A stretch of 6,125 nt of DNA from assembly GCA_017991275.1 (NCBI GenBank), contig JAGNMH010000352.1, positions 1 to 6,125 on the forward strand, written 5' to 3'. A program made the translations under genes and the position numbers. Origin of the DNA: Acidobacteriota bacterium (GTDB lineage Bacteria > Acidobacteriota > Blastocatellia > RBC074). Positions within the stretch are counted from its first letter, which is position 1. Each line of letters opens with the position of its first letter. Under the pieces are notes generated by a model, which saw only the letters and a list, made by a program, of their open reading frames with translations, was not told the DNA's origin and searched no databases. Below, one piece after another: positions 1 through 6,125 of this stretch.

Positions 1-474
1 CGACTTCATTCCGGCTCGCGCCGCATAAGCCGCCATCGAAGCCGACGTGTTGCCCGTGCTGGCACAAGCAACACTGGTTGCTCCCAAACGTTTGGCTTGA
101 GTAATGCCGGTCGTCATTCCCAAATCCTTGAACGAACCGGTCGGATTCATTCCCAGATGTTTGAATGCCAGCCGATTCATACCCGCATAACCGGCAGAGC
201 GCGGTGCTTCCCAAATCTGCGTATTGCCTTCGGTCAGGGTGATGATTTCGGATTCGTCCGCGTCCGGCAGCAGTTCACGAAACCGCCAGACGCCGCTCTG
301 GTCTGTCGGTTTTGGTGATGCGCGCCGCCAGTCCCAAACGCTCATCAGGCGTTCGCCGGTGAACTCGTTCATCTCGTAAACGACATCCAGCAAACCCGAA
401 CAACTTGAACAAGTGTAAATTCGTGTGGTGGTCGGAAACTCGGTCTGGCAATTGATACAGCTAAGTAAAGGCAT
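1..474 (-). CDS. thrC: Threonine synthase, N-terminal part (gene continues past the left edge)
   Basis: PLP-dependent lyase that converts O-phosphohomoserine to threonine in the cytoplasm, the last step of threonine synthesis. Only the first 158 residues are in the window; the frame is open at base 1, so no stop is seen. An ATG at 474-472 opens an N-terminal zinc-ribbon-like segment with CINC (C6, C9) and CSSC (C22, C25), which many bacterial ThrC proteins carry. LTEGNT follows at 80-85. The PLP lysine is K116 in PTGSFKD (111-117), and the phosphate-binding loop STGNTSAS is at 139-146. This ordering matches threonine synthase rather than cysteine synthase or threonine dehydratase. It lies 78 bases downstream of lysC on the same strand, so it is probably the distal operon gene. 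No convincing Shine-Dalgarno precedes the ATG; a repeat cluster lies there instead. Identification is firm; the start is likely because it captures the first CxxC. Confidence 0.93.
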   Translation of the reverse strand, partial: MPLLSCINCQTEFPTTTRIYTCSSCSGLLDVVYEMNEFTGERLMSVWDWRRASPKPTDQSGVWRFRELLPDADESEIITLTEGNTQIWEAPRSAGYAGMNRLAFKHLGMNPTGSFKDLGMTTGITQAKRLGATSVACASTGNTSASMAAYAARAGMKS

Positions 475-479
475 AAATT

Positions 480-530
480 CAGGTTGCAGGCTCCAGGCTC
501 CAGGTTGCAGGTTGTCATTCTCCAACCTGG
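480..530. repeat. Cluster of short direct and inverted repeats in the lysC-thrC gap
   Basis: The 11-base unit CAGGTTGCAGG occurs at 480-490 and again at 501-511, with the 7-base unit CTCCAGG twice in tandem between and into them (491-497, 498-504). CAGGTTG at 508-514 can pair with CAACCTG at 523-529 across an 8-base loop; CCAGGTTG at 500-507 could alternatively pair with CAACCTGG at 523-530. Further CACCT/CACCTG words continue to 550. The structure is directly visible. Whether it is a genome-wide interspersed repeat, a weak terminator/processing hairpin, or slippage-generated is not known from this window. No T-tract follows the hairpin in the minus direction, so an intrinsic terminator is unlikely. 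Confidence 0.7.
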
Positions 531-552
531 CACCTAAGACCTGTCACCTGTT

Positions 553-1965
553 TCATTGTGAGGGTTTATCCAATTCAAACGCTCGGTGAATGGCACGCAC
601 AGCTTCGGCGGCTTGCGACTCTCCGACAATAAAAGAGATGTTGCGTTCGGACGAACCTTGAGAAATGGCGATGACATTGACGCCAGACGCACCCAGTGAA
701 CCAAAAACTTTTCCGGCAATTCCAGGAGCGCCTTGCATACGGTCGCCAACCGCGGCGACGACGGCTATCGAATCGTCAATCGTGATGTCTTCGATGTGGC
801 TTTGCATCAGGTCGAGTTCCAGAGAAGCGCGCAACGCTTTGACCACTCGCGTAGCCTCCGAAGAATTGACCACGAAACACAAATTATTTTCAGACGAAGC
901 CTGAGAAATCATAAGTATGCTGGCACGCTCTGCGGCCACGGCGGCGAAGGTTTTGGCGGCAATGCCGGGAATCCCTTGCATGCCTTTGCCGCTGATGGCG
1001 ATCAAGCTGACGTTGCGAATCGAGGTCACTGCCTTGACTCCGCGCGAAGACGGATGGCCGGTGACGCTGACTCGCGTGCCGGTGTCTGTCGGTTGAAAGC
1101 TGTTCAAAATCAAAACCGGAATGTTCTGTTTGAACGCCGGCAGGATGGTTTTGTGATGCAGCACCTTCGCGCCGTAATACGCCAGTTCCGAAGCTTCGCT
1201 GTAGCTGATTTCGCGCATCGTGCGGGCTTCGGGGACTTCATTCGGATTGGCGGTCATGACACCGTTGACGTCCGTCCAAATCCAGACTTCGTCAGCATCC
1301 AGGGCTGCTCCCAAAATCGAAGCCGTGTAATCAGAACCGCCTCGCCCCAAAGTCGTTTGCACTCCTTCAGCGGTCGCCGCGATGAATCCGGTGACGACCG
1401 GAATTTCTCCGGCTTCGAGCAACGGCAACAACCTGGCGCGCGTTTTCTGCCGAGTTTCCTCCATCAACGGTTCGGCCTGTCCGAACTGGTCGTCAGTCAC
1501 AATCAATTCCGTCGCGTCAATCGAACGCGAAGCCACGCCGCGCTCAGCAATCGCTCCGGCCAGAATCGGCGCGCAGAGCATTTCGCCCATTCCCGAAATG
1601 GCATCCAGCGTTCGTGGCGTCAGTTCGCGCACCATCGTCAAACCTTTGCAAAGCGTTTCAAATCGCTCGAACTTTTGCCGCAAAGATTCCAGAGCTTCAC
1701 GGCGACGCGTCGCTTCAGTCGGCATCAATTGATGCACCGCCTGGCGATGTGGTTCGTGCAATTCATCGCTGACGGTTTTGTGATACTCGCCCGCAACGGC
1801 GTTTTCAGCCGCCGCAATCAGCTTGTTAGTCACTTTGCTCATCGCCGAAGTGACGACGACAACCTTGTGACCTTCTTTCGCGCTTTTGACGGCAAGCTCG
1901 GCAGCCTGCGCGATGCGCTCGGCACTTCCAACCGAAGTGCCTCCGAATTTCATAACTATAAGCAT
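553..1965 (-). CDS. lysC: Aspartate kinase, monofunctional, with two C-terminal ACT domains
   Basis: ATP-dependent phosphorylation of L-aspartate to aspartyl phosphate, the first committed step to lysine, threonine and methionine (cytoplasmic). From the chosen ATG the protein has 470 residues. The kinase signature MKFGGTSVG is at 5-13, and an amino-acid-kinase core extends to about 300, including GRGGSDYTASILGAA and a WTDVNGVMTANP stretch. Two ACT domains follow, at about 318-380 (SGKGMQGIPG, SQASSENN) and 398-463 (GDRMQGAPG, SQGSSERN). The length and the extra helical region between the N-terminus and the core resemble the long LysC/ThrA-type kinases rather than the roughly 400-residue type. 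No homoserine dehydrogenase domain is fused. ACT domains in this family bind lysine or threonine for feedback inhibition; the effector cannot be read here. The frame also extends upstream to a TTG at 1992 that overlaps the methylase stop; I prefer ATG 1965 because the conserved sequence begins there. No clear ribosome binding site is present. Confidence 0.96.
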   Translation of the reverse strand: MLIVMKFGGTSVGSAERIAQAAELAVKSAKEGHKVVVVTSAMSKVTNKLIAAAENAVAGEYHKTVSDELHEPHRQAVHQLMPTEATRRREALESLRQKFERFETLCKGLTMVRELTPRTLDAISGMGEMLCAPILAGAIAERGVASRSIDATELIVTDDQFGQAEPLMEETRQKTRARLLPLLEAGEIPVVTGFIAATAEGVQTTLGRGGSDYTASILGAALDADEVWIWTDVNGVMTANPNEVPEARTMREISYSEASELAYYGAKVLHHKTILPAFKQNIPVLILNSFQPTDTGTRVSVTGHPSSRGVKAVTSIRNVSLIAISGKGMQGIPGIAAKTFAAVAAERASILMISQASSENNLCFVVNSSEATRVVKALRASLELDLMQSHIEDITIDDSIAVVAAVGDRMQGAPGIAGKVFGSLGASGVNVIAISQGSSERNISFIVGESQAAEAVRAIHRAFELDKPSQ

Positions 1966-1981
1966 ATTCAAAATTACCGTT

Positions 1982-3736
1982 CTATGCCCCAACTGCCGCT
2001 CGTTTCATAATCGGCATTTTCTCTTCAATGGTTTGTTGCTCCCTCTTTGCCGAGTGCTTACGATTGATTCTCCTGTCCCTTAGCTTTTGCCAAATCTCGC
2101 GTACAGCCTTGCTCTCTTTGACACTCATCCCCAAACCATCAACGAGTAAGGTCTTGTCTGTGATCTCCAAGGCCTCCGTTATTCGGCCAGCTAATAACAT
2201 CTCGTGCAACTCAACAGGATCAAGAGACTCAGCATTGTTCAGAGGTAACGGCAGTTTTTCTGCTTCGTTCGGCTCCAGTTCCAATACGCCTCCACCATAA
2301 CTTCTGCCTGTGACCTCTGAAAAAGCAAAGGTCAGTGAGTTGAGAAAGGCGGCCACAACCAAATTACCATTAGCGCCATTGCGAAACCTGACACGGTGAA
2401 TGGTGTCGGTGCAGGTAGCTTGTGCCCGATTGAGTATGAGCTTGGGATAGCCATGAACCTGTCGCAGCATAAACGCATCCGGCACCCAAACTGATGGCAC
2501 GACGTGCCAGCGGTTTCTGATTCTGCACTTAAAACCTTTGTCGAAATCCGAATCCTGACCGAATTCAACATACTTACGCGCCGCTTCGGTCAACTCGCTG
2601 AGGTCTCTATCCGGCAAATACAGCAAATAAGCAGGCAGATCTTGCTCGGCATTTAATTGCCAATCAGCTTCTGAGAAGACAGTTCCTTTGAGATGACCTG
2701 AACGACTGACAAGACGGCGCGTGAATCTTTTCAACGAAAGCTCTTTGGCTCGAGTGTTATTCAAAACGAAGAACTGGTTTTGGCCGGTGACAATCCCTAC
2801 GTCTACGTCAATCACTTTGCCAGATTCTGTTAGCTGTGGATGACCTCTCAGTTCTCGCATCAAACCGATCTCTTTCTTACTGAGAAAGTATTGAGTCCAT
2901 TTCTCTGTCGAATGATCCATCGGCTTCAGCTCACGATGGACAAAATCAGTGTGCTCATAACCAGCCAAATCATCCAGGCCCCCCAATTCAATAGTCCTGA
3001 TACCTGAAACACCATTCCCACTTCGCTCCGCCAGCAATAACACGACTTCCTGCTGGATTCCGGCAAAGACCAGTTTTTGAAAAGTGATCAAAGTTATCTG
3101 CCTGAAGTAATCACTCAGGAACCGCCTCAATTCAGCCGCATAATTTACTTGAAGCAGTTCTGCGGGAATGACAAGTGCCAGACGGCCTTTTTCCGACAAT
3201 AAAAATGAAGCCGCAACGACGAATGGAACCCAACTATTGGTCAAGCGGTTAGGTGATAACCCTGCGCGCTGCATAATCTCAAACGCCGGTCTGCGATGCT
3301 CTTCTTGAAAGTTTTGATAGCGAATGAAAGGTGGATTTCCAATAATGGCATCAAATGAGACTTTTGGGCGCTGGTCGCAAATCGCCAGCAGATCAGAGTC
3401 GGCCAAATTTTCTTTGCAGTAAGTAAAGAAATCTCCTAACTGAATGTTGGATTCTTGGGAGCGACCTCCCAAAGCTCGAATTCGTTCCAAAGTCTTTAGT
3501 CTTTCAGGCTGCTCAAGCTCTACTCCATGCACCTGATTCACTGCTTCTTGTTTGGCAGATCCTTTTTCAATCAAAGCTTTGATCGCAGATTCAATCAAAA
3601 TGCCATCGCCGCAACTCGGTTCCAGCACTTTGTCATGCGAAGATTTGATCGCCCACTTTGCCAAAAAATCGGCTACCGGCTGAGGCGTGTAATAACCACC
3701 ACGCAATTTTTGATCTGTCGGGGCTGCTTTACTCAC
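1982..3736 (-). CDS. N6-adenine DNA methyltransferase, gamma-type motif order (likely modification subunit)
   Basis: Class I SAM-dependent DNA methyltransferase of 584 residues, probably methylating adenine N6 at an unknown target. Motifs run X-I-IV as in gamma-class enzymes: motif X-like GGYYTPQPVADFL (13-25), SAM-binding motif I LEPSCGDG (38-45), an acidic motif II-like VHGVELE (69-75), and catalytic motif IV NPPF (134-137) followed by IRYQ. The C-terminal half contains a TaqI-like specificity region ending in GGGVLELEPNEAEKLPLP, a common landmark just before the end of such target-recognition domains, then a basic tail rich in K and R. Nothing precedes motif X, so a fused nuclease of the type IIG kind is not seen, and it is far shorter than BREX PglX. 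The start is GTG 3736 with a GAGGAG Shine-Dalgarno 9 bases upstream. It lies 22 bases after the putative endonuclease and 16 bases before lysC. Sampled GC is lower than in lysC. Methyltransferase identity is firm; the target sequence is unknown. Confidence 0.93.
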   Translation of the reverse strand: MSKAAPTDQKLRGGYYTPQPVADFLAKWAIKSSHDKVLEPSCGDGILIESAIKALIEKGSAKQEAVNQVHGVELEQPERLKTLERIRALGGRSQESNIQLGDFFTYCKENLADSDLLAICDQRPKVSFDAIIGNPPFIRYQNFQEEHRRPAFEIMQRAGLSPNRLTNSWVPFVVAASFLLSEKGRLALVIPAELLQVNYAAELRRFLSDYFRQITLITFQKLVFAGIQQEVVLLLAERSGNGVSGIRTIELGGLDDLAGYEHTDFVHRELKPMDHSTEKWTQYFLSKKEIGLMRELRGHPQLTESGKVIDVDVGIVTGQNQFFVLNNTRAKELSLKRFTRRLVSRSGHLKGTVFSEADWQLNAEQDLPAYLLYLPDRDLSELTEAARKYVEFGQDSDFDKGFKCRIRNRWHVVPSVWVPDAFMLRQVHGYPKLILNRAQATCTDTIHRVRFRNGANGNLVVAAFLNSLTFAFSEVTGRSYGGGVLELEPNEAEKLPLPLNNAESLDPVELHEMLLAGRITEALEITDKTLLVDGLGMSVKESKAVREIWQKLRDRRINRKHSAKREQQTIEEKMPIMKRAAVGA

Positions 3737-3745
3737 TTTTCAATT

Positions 3746-3751
3746 CTCCTC
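3746..3751 (-). promoter_or_regulatory. Shine-Dalgarno of the methyltransferase
   Basis: GAGGAG on the minus strand lies 9 bases before the GTG at 3736-3734, and just after the endonuclease stop (TAA at 3761-3759). This strong site decides the GTG start and shows that the methylase is translated independently, although transcribed with the gene before it. Confidence 0.75.
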
Positions 3752-3758
3752 TGCTTGT

Positions 3759-4475
3759 TTACTCCGCAACGGCATGTGGAGGCAGACCTTTGTAACGACT
3801 GATGTAAGCCGTTTCAACAAAGTCTGAGAGCCGTTCAATTCTCAAAGGCGACGCAGGCGGTGGAAACTCTTGATTGAGGCTTCCGTCTCCTGGATTCCAT
3901 AAAATCAGGGAAATCGCTTCAGCCATATAATCCGAATCTTCCACATTCACTCGCCGTGCTAACCTTTCAAGTGTTTCGATCATTGCCGAGCGTTGTGGCT
4001 CGACCAGACAAGGTGTTGGGATAATTACCATGAAAGCTACGACGGCATGCGGGAACCGGCTGTGAACTGTTGTGGCTTCAGTGGCGAGATCATTCACCAT
4101 ATTTTGCCAGTTCTTTTTCACACTCGCCGCGTCATTGAGCGTCTTACTATCAAAAGCGAACCTCACGCCATCAGGCCGATACCCAACATCGAAGTTTTGA
4201 GGTCTCACACCGCCGATAACTCTGACCGGCCCAACCTCAACACAATCGGTCATCGCCGCTGTCAAAGAAGTGGCGGTTGGTTTCACAACCGGAATGCCAC
4301 CCAACATGGCTGCCAGCGATTTCCCCACAGCTTCATCAAACATGTTTCCGAGTTGGCCGGATGATTGTGGCGGAGTACGGCTGAGGCTGCCGCCATTTCG
4401 CTGCCAAGTTTCGCCAAACTGCGCCAAGTCGGCCTGCGACACCGTTACTTGCGGCATTGTAGTCAGCTTTGCCAT
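3759..4475 (-). CDS. Putative PD-(D/E)XK restriction endonuclease, partner of the adjacent methyltransferase
   Basis: Protein of 238 residues that I cannot place in a named restriction enzyme family. Its sequence suggests a PD-(D/E)XK-fold nuclease. A helix with a possible active-site glutamate, FDEAVGKSLAAML, is at 46-58. A strand FDVGYRPD (95-102) follows, with D96 as candidate metal ligand. Then FAFDSKT (106-112), where D109-x-K111 fits the (D/E)xK half of the motif. Next come an amphipathic KNWQNMVNDLATEA segment (121-134) and a hydrophobic core strand AVVAFMVIIP (144-153), as expected of this fold. There is no signal peptide or membrane segment. Context is the best support: it sits directly before a gamma-class DNA methyltransferase, in R-then-M order. 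The ATG at 4475 is chosen over the upstream in-frame start at 4523 because a strong Shine-Dalgarno precedes it and the longer start would overlap asd. Function is inferred; it could instead be a non-cleaving partner or another nuclease type. Confidence 0.68.
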   Translation of the reverse strand: MAKLTTMPQVTVSQADLAQFGETWQRNGGSLSRTPPQSSGQLGNMFDEAVGKSLAAMLGGIPVVKPTATSLTAAMTDCVEVGPVRVIGGVRPQNFDVGYRPDGVRFAFDSKTLNDAASVKKNWQNMVNDLATEATTVHSRFPHAVVAFMVIIPTPCLVEPQRSAMIETLERLARRVNVEDSDYMAEAISLILWNPGDGSLNQEFPPPASPLRIERLSDFVETAYISRYKGLPPHAVAE

Positions 4476-4482
4476 CTCGTTC

Positions 4483-4488
4483 CCTCCC
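4483..4488 (-). promoter_or_regulatory. Shine-Dalgarno of the putative endonuclease, overlapping the asd stop region
   Basis: The minus-strand run TAAGGGAGGG joins the asd TAA stop (4491-4489) to a GGGAGG ribosome site placed 7 bases before the ATG at 4475-4473. This arrangement implies co-transcription with asd and probable translational coupling, and it fixes the endonuclease start at 4475. Confidence 0.8.
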
Positions 4489-5556
<1,068 letters not shown>

Positions 5557-5613
5557 TGTCGTCAATACCTTCTATAAACTTTTGTTGGGATTTTCGCTCG
5601 GTGTGAACGTAAC

Positions 5614-5646
5614 AAGCCCCGCGAGTGAAAACCGCTCGCGGGGCTT
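5614..5646. terminator. GC-rich hairpin in the asd leader (attenuator or stabilising stem; terminator-like)
   Basis: AAGCCCCGCGAG at 5614-5625 pairs perfectly with CTCGCGGGGCTT at 5635-5646 (12 base pairs). A G-U and a G-C pair can extend it inward, leaving a 5-base loop at 5628-5632. On the minus strand the stem is followed by the weak U-rich run TTGTTACGTTC, not a full T-tract. It lies between the predicted promoter and asd, so it is within the asd leader RNA. No plus-strand gene ends nearby that would need it, and the upstream cysteine-rich gene ends about 250 bases away, before the promoter. The stem is certain; its role as attenuator, terminator or 5' stabiliser is inference. Confidence 0.65.
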
Positions 5647-5675
5647 TGTCGAAAACTCAGTGCGAACGAAACGGG

Positions 5676-5704
5676 ATGGTAGGTTTTGAAATGCAGGCTG
5701 TCAA
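5676..5704 (-). promoter_or_regulatory. Sigma70-type promoter of the asd operon
   Basis: On the minus strand a perfect -35 box TTGACA (5704-5699) is followed after exactly 17 bases by TACCAT (5681-5676), four of six matches to TATAAT. Transcription would begin near 5669, giving a leader of roughly 110 bases before the asd ATG that contains the hairpin at 5614-5646. No leader peptide with an ATG start is seen in that RNA. It is the only strong promoter I found upstream of the five-gene minus-strand block. Confidence 0.6.
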
Positions 5705-5895
5705 GAAATCGCCTTTTTTAGCTCTGCGCCGGAGCGTCGCCTAGTATTATTCTTGATCATTGCGCTCAGGACTCTGGATGATGAAACCGAGCAGGTCAAC
5801 GGATTTTTGACTGTTTGTGAAGTGGCCTCTGCTTTGCGATCAAGGTTTGTTTAAGAAATACTACATTCTAATCTAAAAGCAGAAATGATTGTGAC
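5705..5895. other. Intergenic stretch with no supported gene
   Basis: This segment lies between the asd promoter and the stop of the cysteine-rich gene. It holds only a 54-codon plus-strand open frame without an ATG (5690-5854) and a 19-codon minus-strand frame from an ATG at 5760 that ends inside the -35 box. Neither has a ribosome site or recognisable sequence. No tRNA, terminator with T-tract, or repeat was found. Base composition shifts from moderate GC to AT-rich at about 5850. Confidence 0.5.
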
Positions 5896-6125
5896 TTAAG
5901 GACAAGGACTTATCCCTTCACAATTATAAAGTATATCTTGATAACAATAGTAAGGCCCATATCCTTCCTCATCCCAACACTCTATTCCCAATTCGCAATA
6001 TCTTTTAGGATCCCCACCAGGTCCAGCTTTCCAAATATACTGCTTAGGCGTATAGCAACATTCAAATATTGCTTCCGAATGATAATAGTCACACTCCGTC
6101 TGACAAGAAGTTAAGGAATTTACGC
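5896..6125 (-). CDS. Cysteine-rich protein of unknown function, C-terminal 75 residues (start beyond the right edge)
   Basis: An open minus-strand frame enters at the right edge (first full codon 6123-6121) and ends at TAA 5898-5896. The 75 visible residues contain 9 cysteines (positions 7, 11, 22, 23, 43, 49, 60, 68, 74), many aromatic residues (YYH, YYCYQD, CCYTPKQYIW) and a GPGGDP turn. I recognise no family. Cysteines paired at varied spacing with few lysines suggest a disulfide-rich, probably exported domain, but the N-terminus where a signal peptide would be is outside the window. Metal binding is less likely because regular CxxC pairs are absent. GC is about 35-40% in the counted lines, well below the rest of the window. 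It ends about 190 bases before the asd promoter and is a separate unit. Confidence 0.6.
   Translation of the reverse strand, partial: VNSLTSCQTECDYYHSEAIFECCYTPKQYIWKAGPGGDPKRYCELGIECWDEEGYGPYYCYQDILYNCEGISPCP

Noticed and set aside
97..318. A 73-codon plus-strand frame opposite thrC
   Set aside because: The minus strand here encodes the zinc-ribbon and PLP-lysine region of ThrC, which explains the open frame.
733..2010. A 425-codon plus-strand open frame opposite lysC
   Set aside because: It is antisense to the strongly conserved lysC, its translation is rich in R, H, Q and F without domains, and it has no ribosome site; it is a shadow frame.
1982..3736. Type IIG fused restriction enzyme or BREX PglX
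   Set aside because: The protein begins almost directly with motif X, has no N-terminal nuclease region, and at 584 residues is too short for PglX; no other BREX genes are present.
3759..4475. Assignment of the endonuclease to the XhoI/PaeR7I family
   Set aside because: The similar length is suggestive, but the motifs I can see do not resemble what I recall of that family.
5614..5646. Terminator for a plus-strand gene
   Set aside because: No plus-strand gene ends before it; the plus-strand T-run after the stem is only three bases.
5701..5760. A 19-codon minus-strand peptide as a leader peptide for asd
   Set aside because: It lies upstream of the predicted transcription start and ends within the -35 box, has no ribosome site, and is not enriched in Lys/Thr codons in a run.
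5690..5854. A 54-codon plus-strand open frame
   Set aside because: No ATG or GTG start with a ribosome site; the sequence has no recognisable feature and overlaps the asd promoter.

Overview
The window carries one strand-biased gene block: every gene I can support reads on the minus strand. In transcription order (right to left) these are a cysteine-rich protein fragment cut by the right edge, an intergenic region with a promoter and a strong leader hairpin, asd (aspartate-semialdehyde dehydrogenase), a small putative PD-(D/E)XK restriction endonuclease, an N6-adenine DNA methyltransferase of gamma architecture, lysC (monofunctional aspartate kinase with two ACT domains), and the 5' end of thrC (threonine synthase), which runs off the left edge. 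The long plus-strand open frames are antisense shadows of these genes.

Metabolically, asd, lysC and thrC are aspartate-family amino-acid genes: LysC phosphorylates aspartate, Asd reduces aspartyl phosphate to the semialdehyde, and ThrC finishes threonine. The notable feature is that a two-gene restriction-modification-like module sits between asd and lysC on the same strand with operon-like spacing. The endonuclease Shine-Dalgarno overlaps the asd stop codon, the methylase follows 22 bases after the endonuclease, and lysC starts 16 bases after the methylase with almost no ribosome binding site of its own. So a selfish or defence gene pair appears to be wired into a housekeeping operon, and lysC expression may depend on it.

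A good sigma70-like promoter (TTGACA, 17 bases, TACCAT) lies upstream of asd. Between it and the asd start is a GC-rich hairpin that may be an attenuator or an mRNA-stabilising structure. The lysC-thrC gap holds a cluster of short direct and inverted repeats that occupies the place where the thrC ribosome binding site should be.

Organism: a bacterium of moderate GC. By hand count, sampled 60-base lines in lysC and asd give about 52-68% GC, the methylase lines about 47-52%, and the right-end cysteine-rich region about 35-40%. The archaeal/fungal-like type of Asd and the short CAGGTTGCAGG-type intergenic repeats would fit an Acidobacteriota-like genome, but this is a weak guess that the window alone cannot settle.
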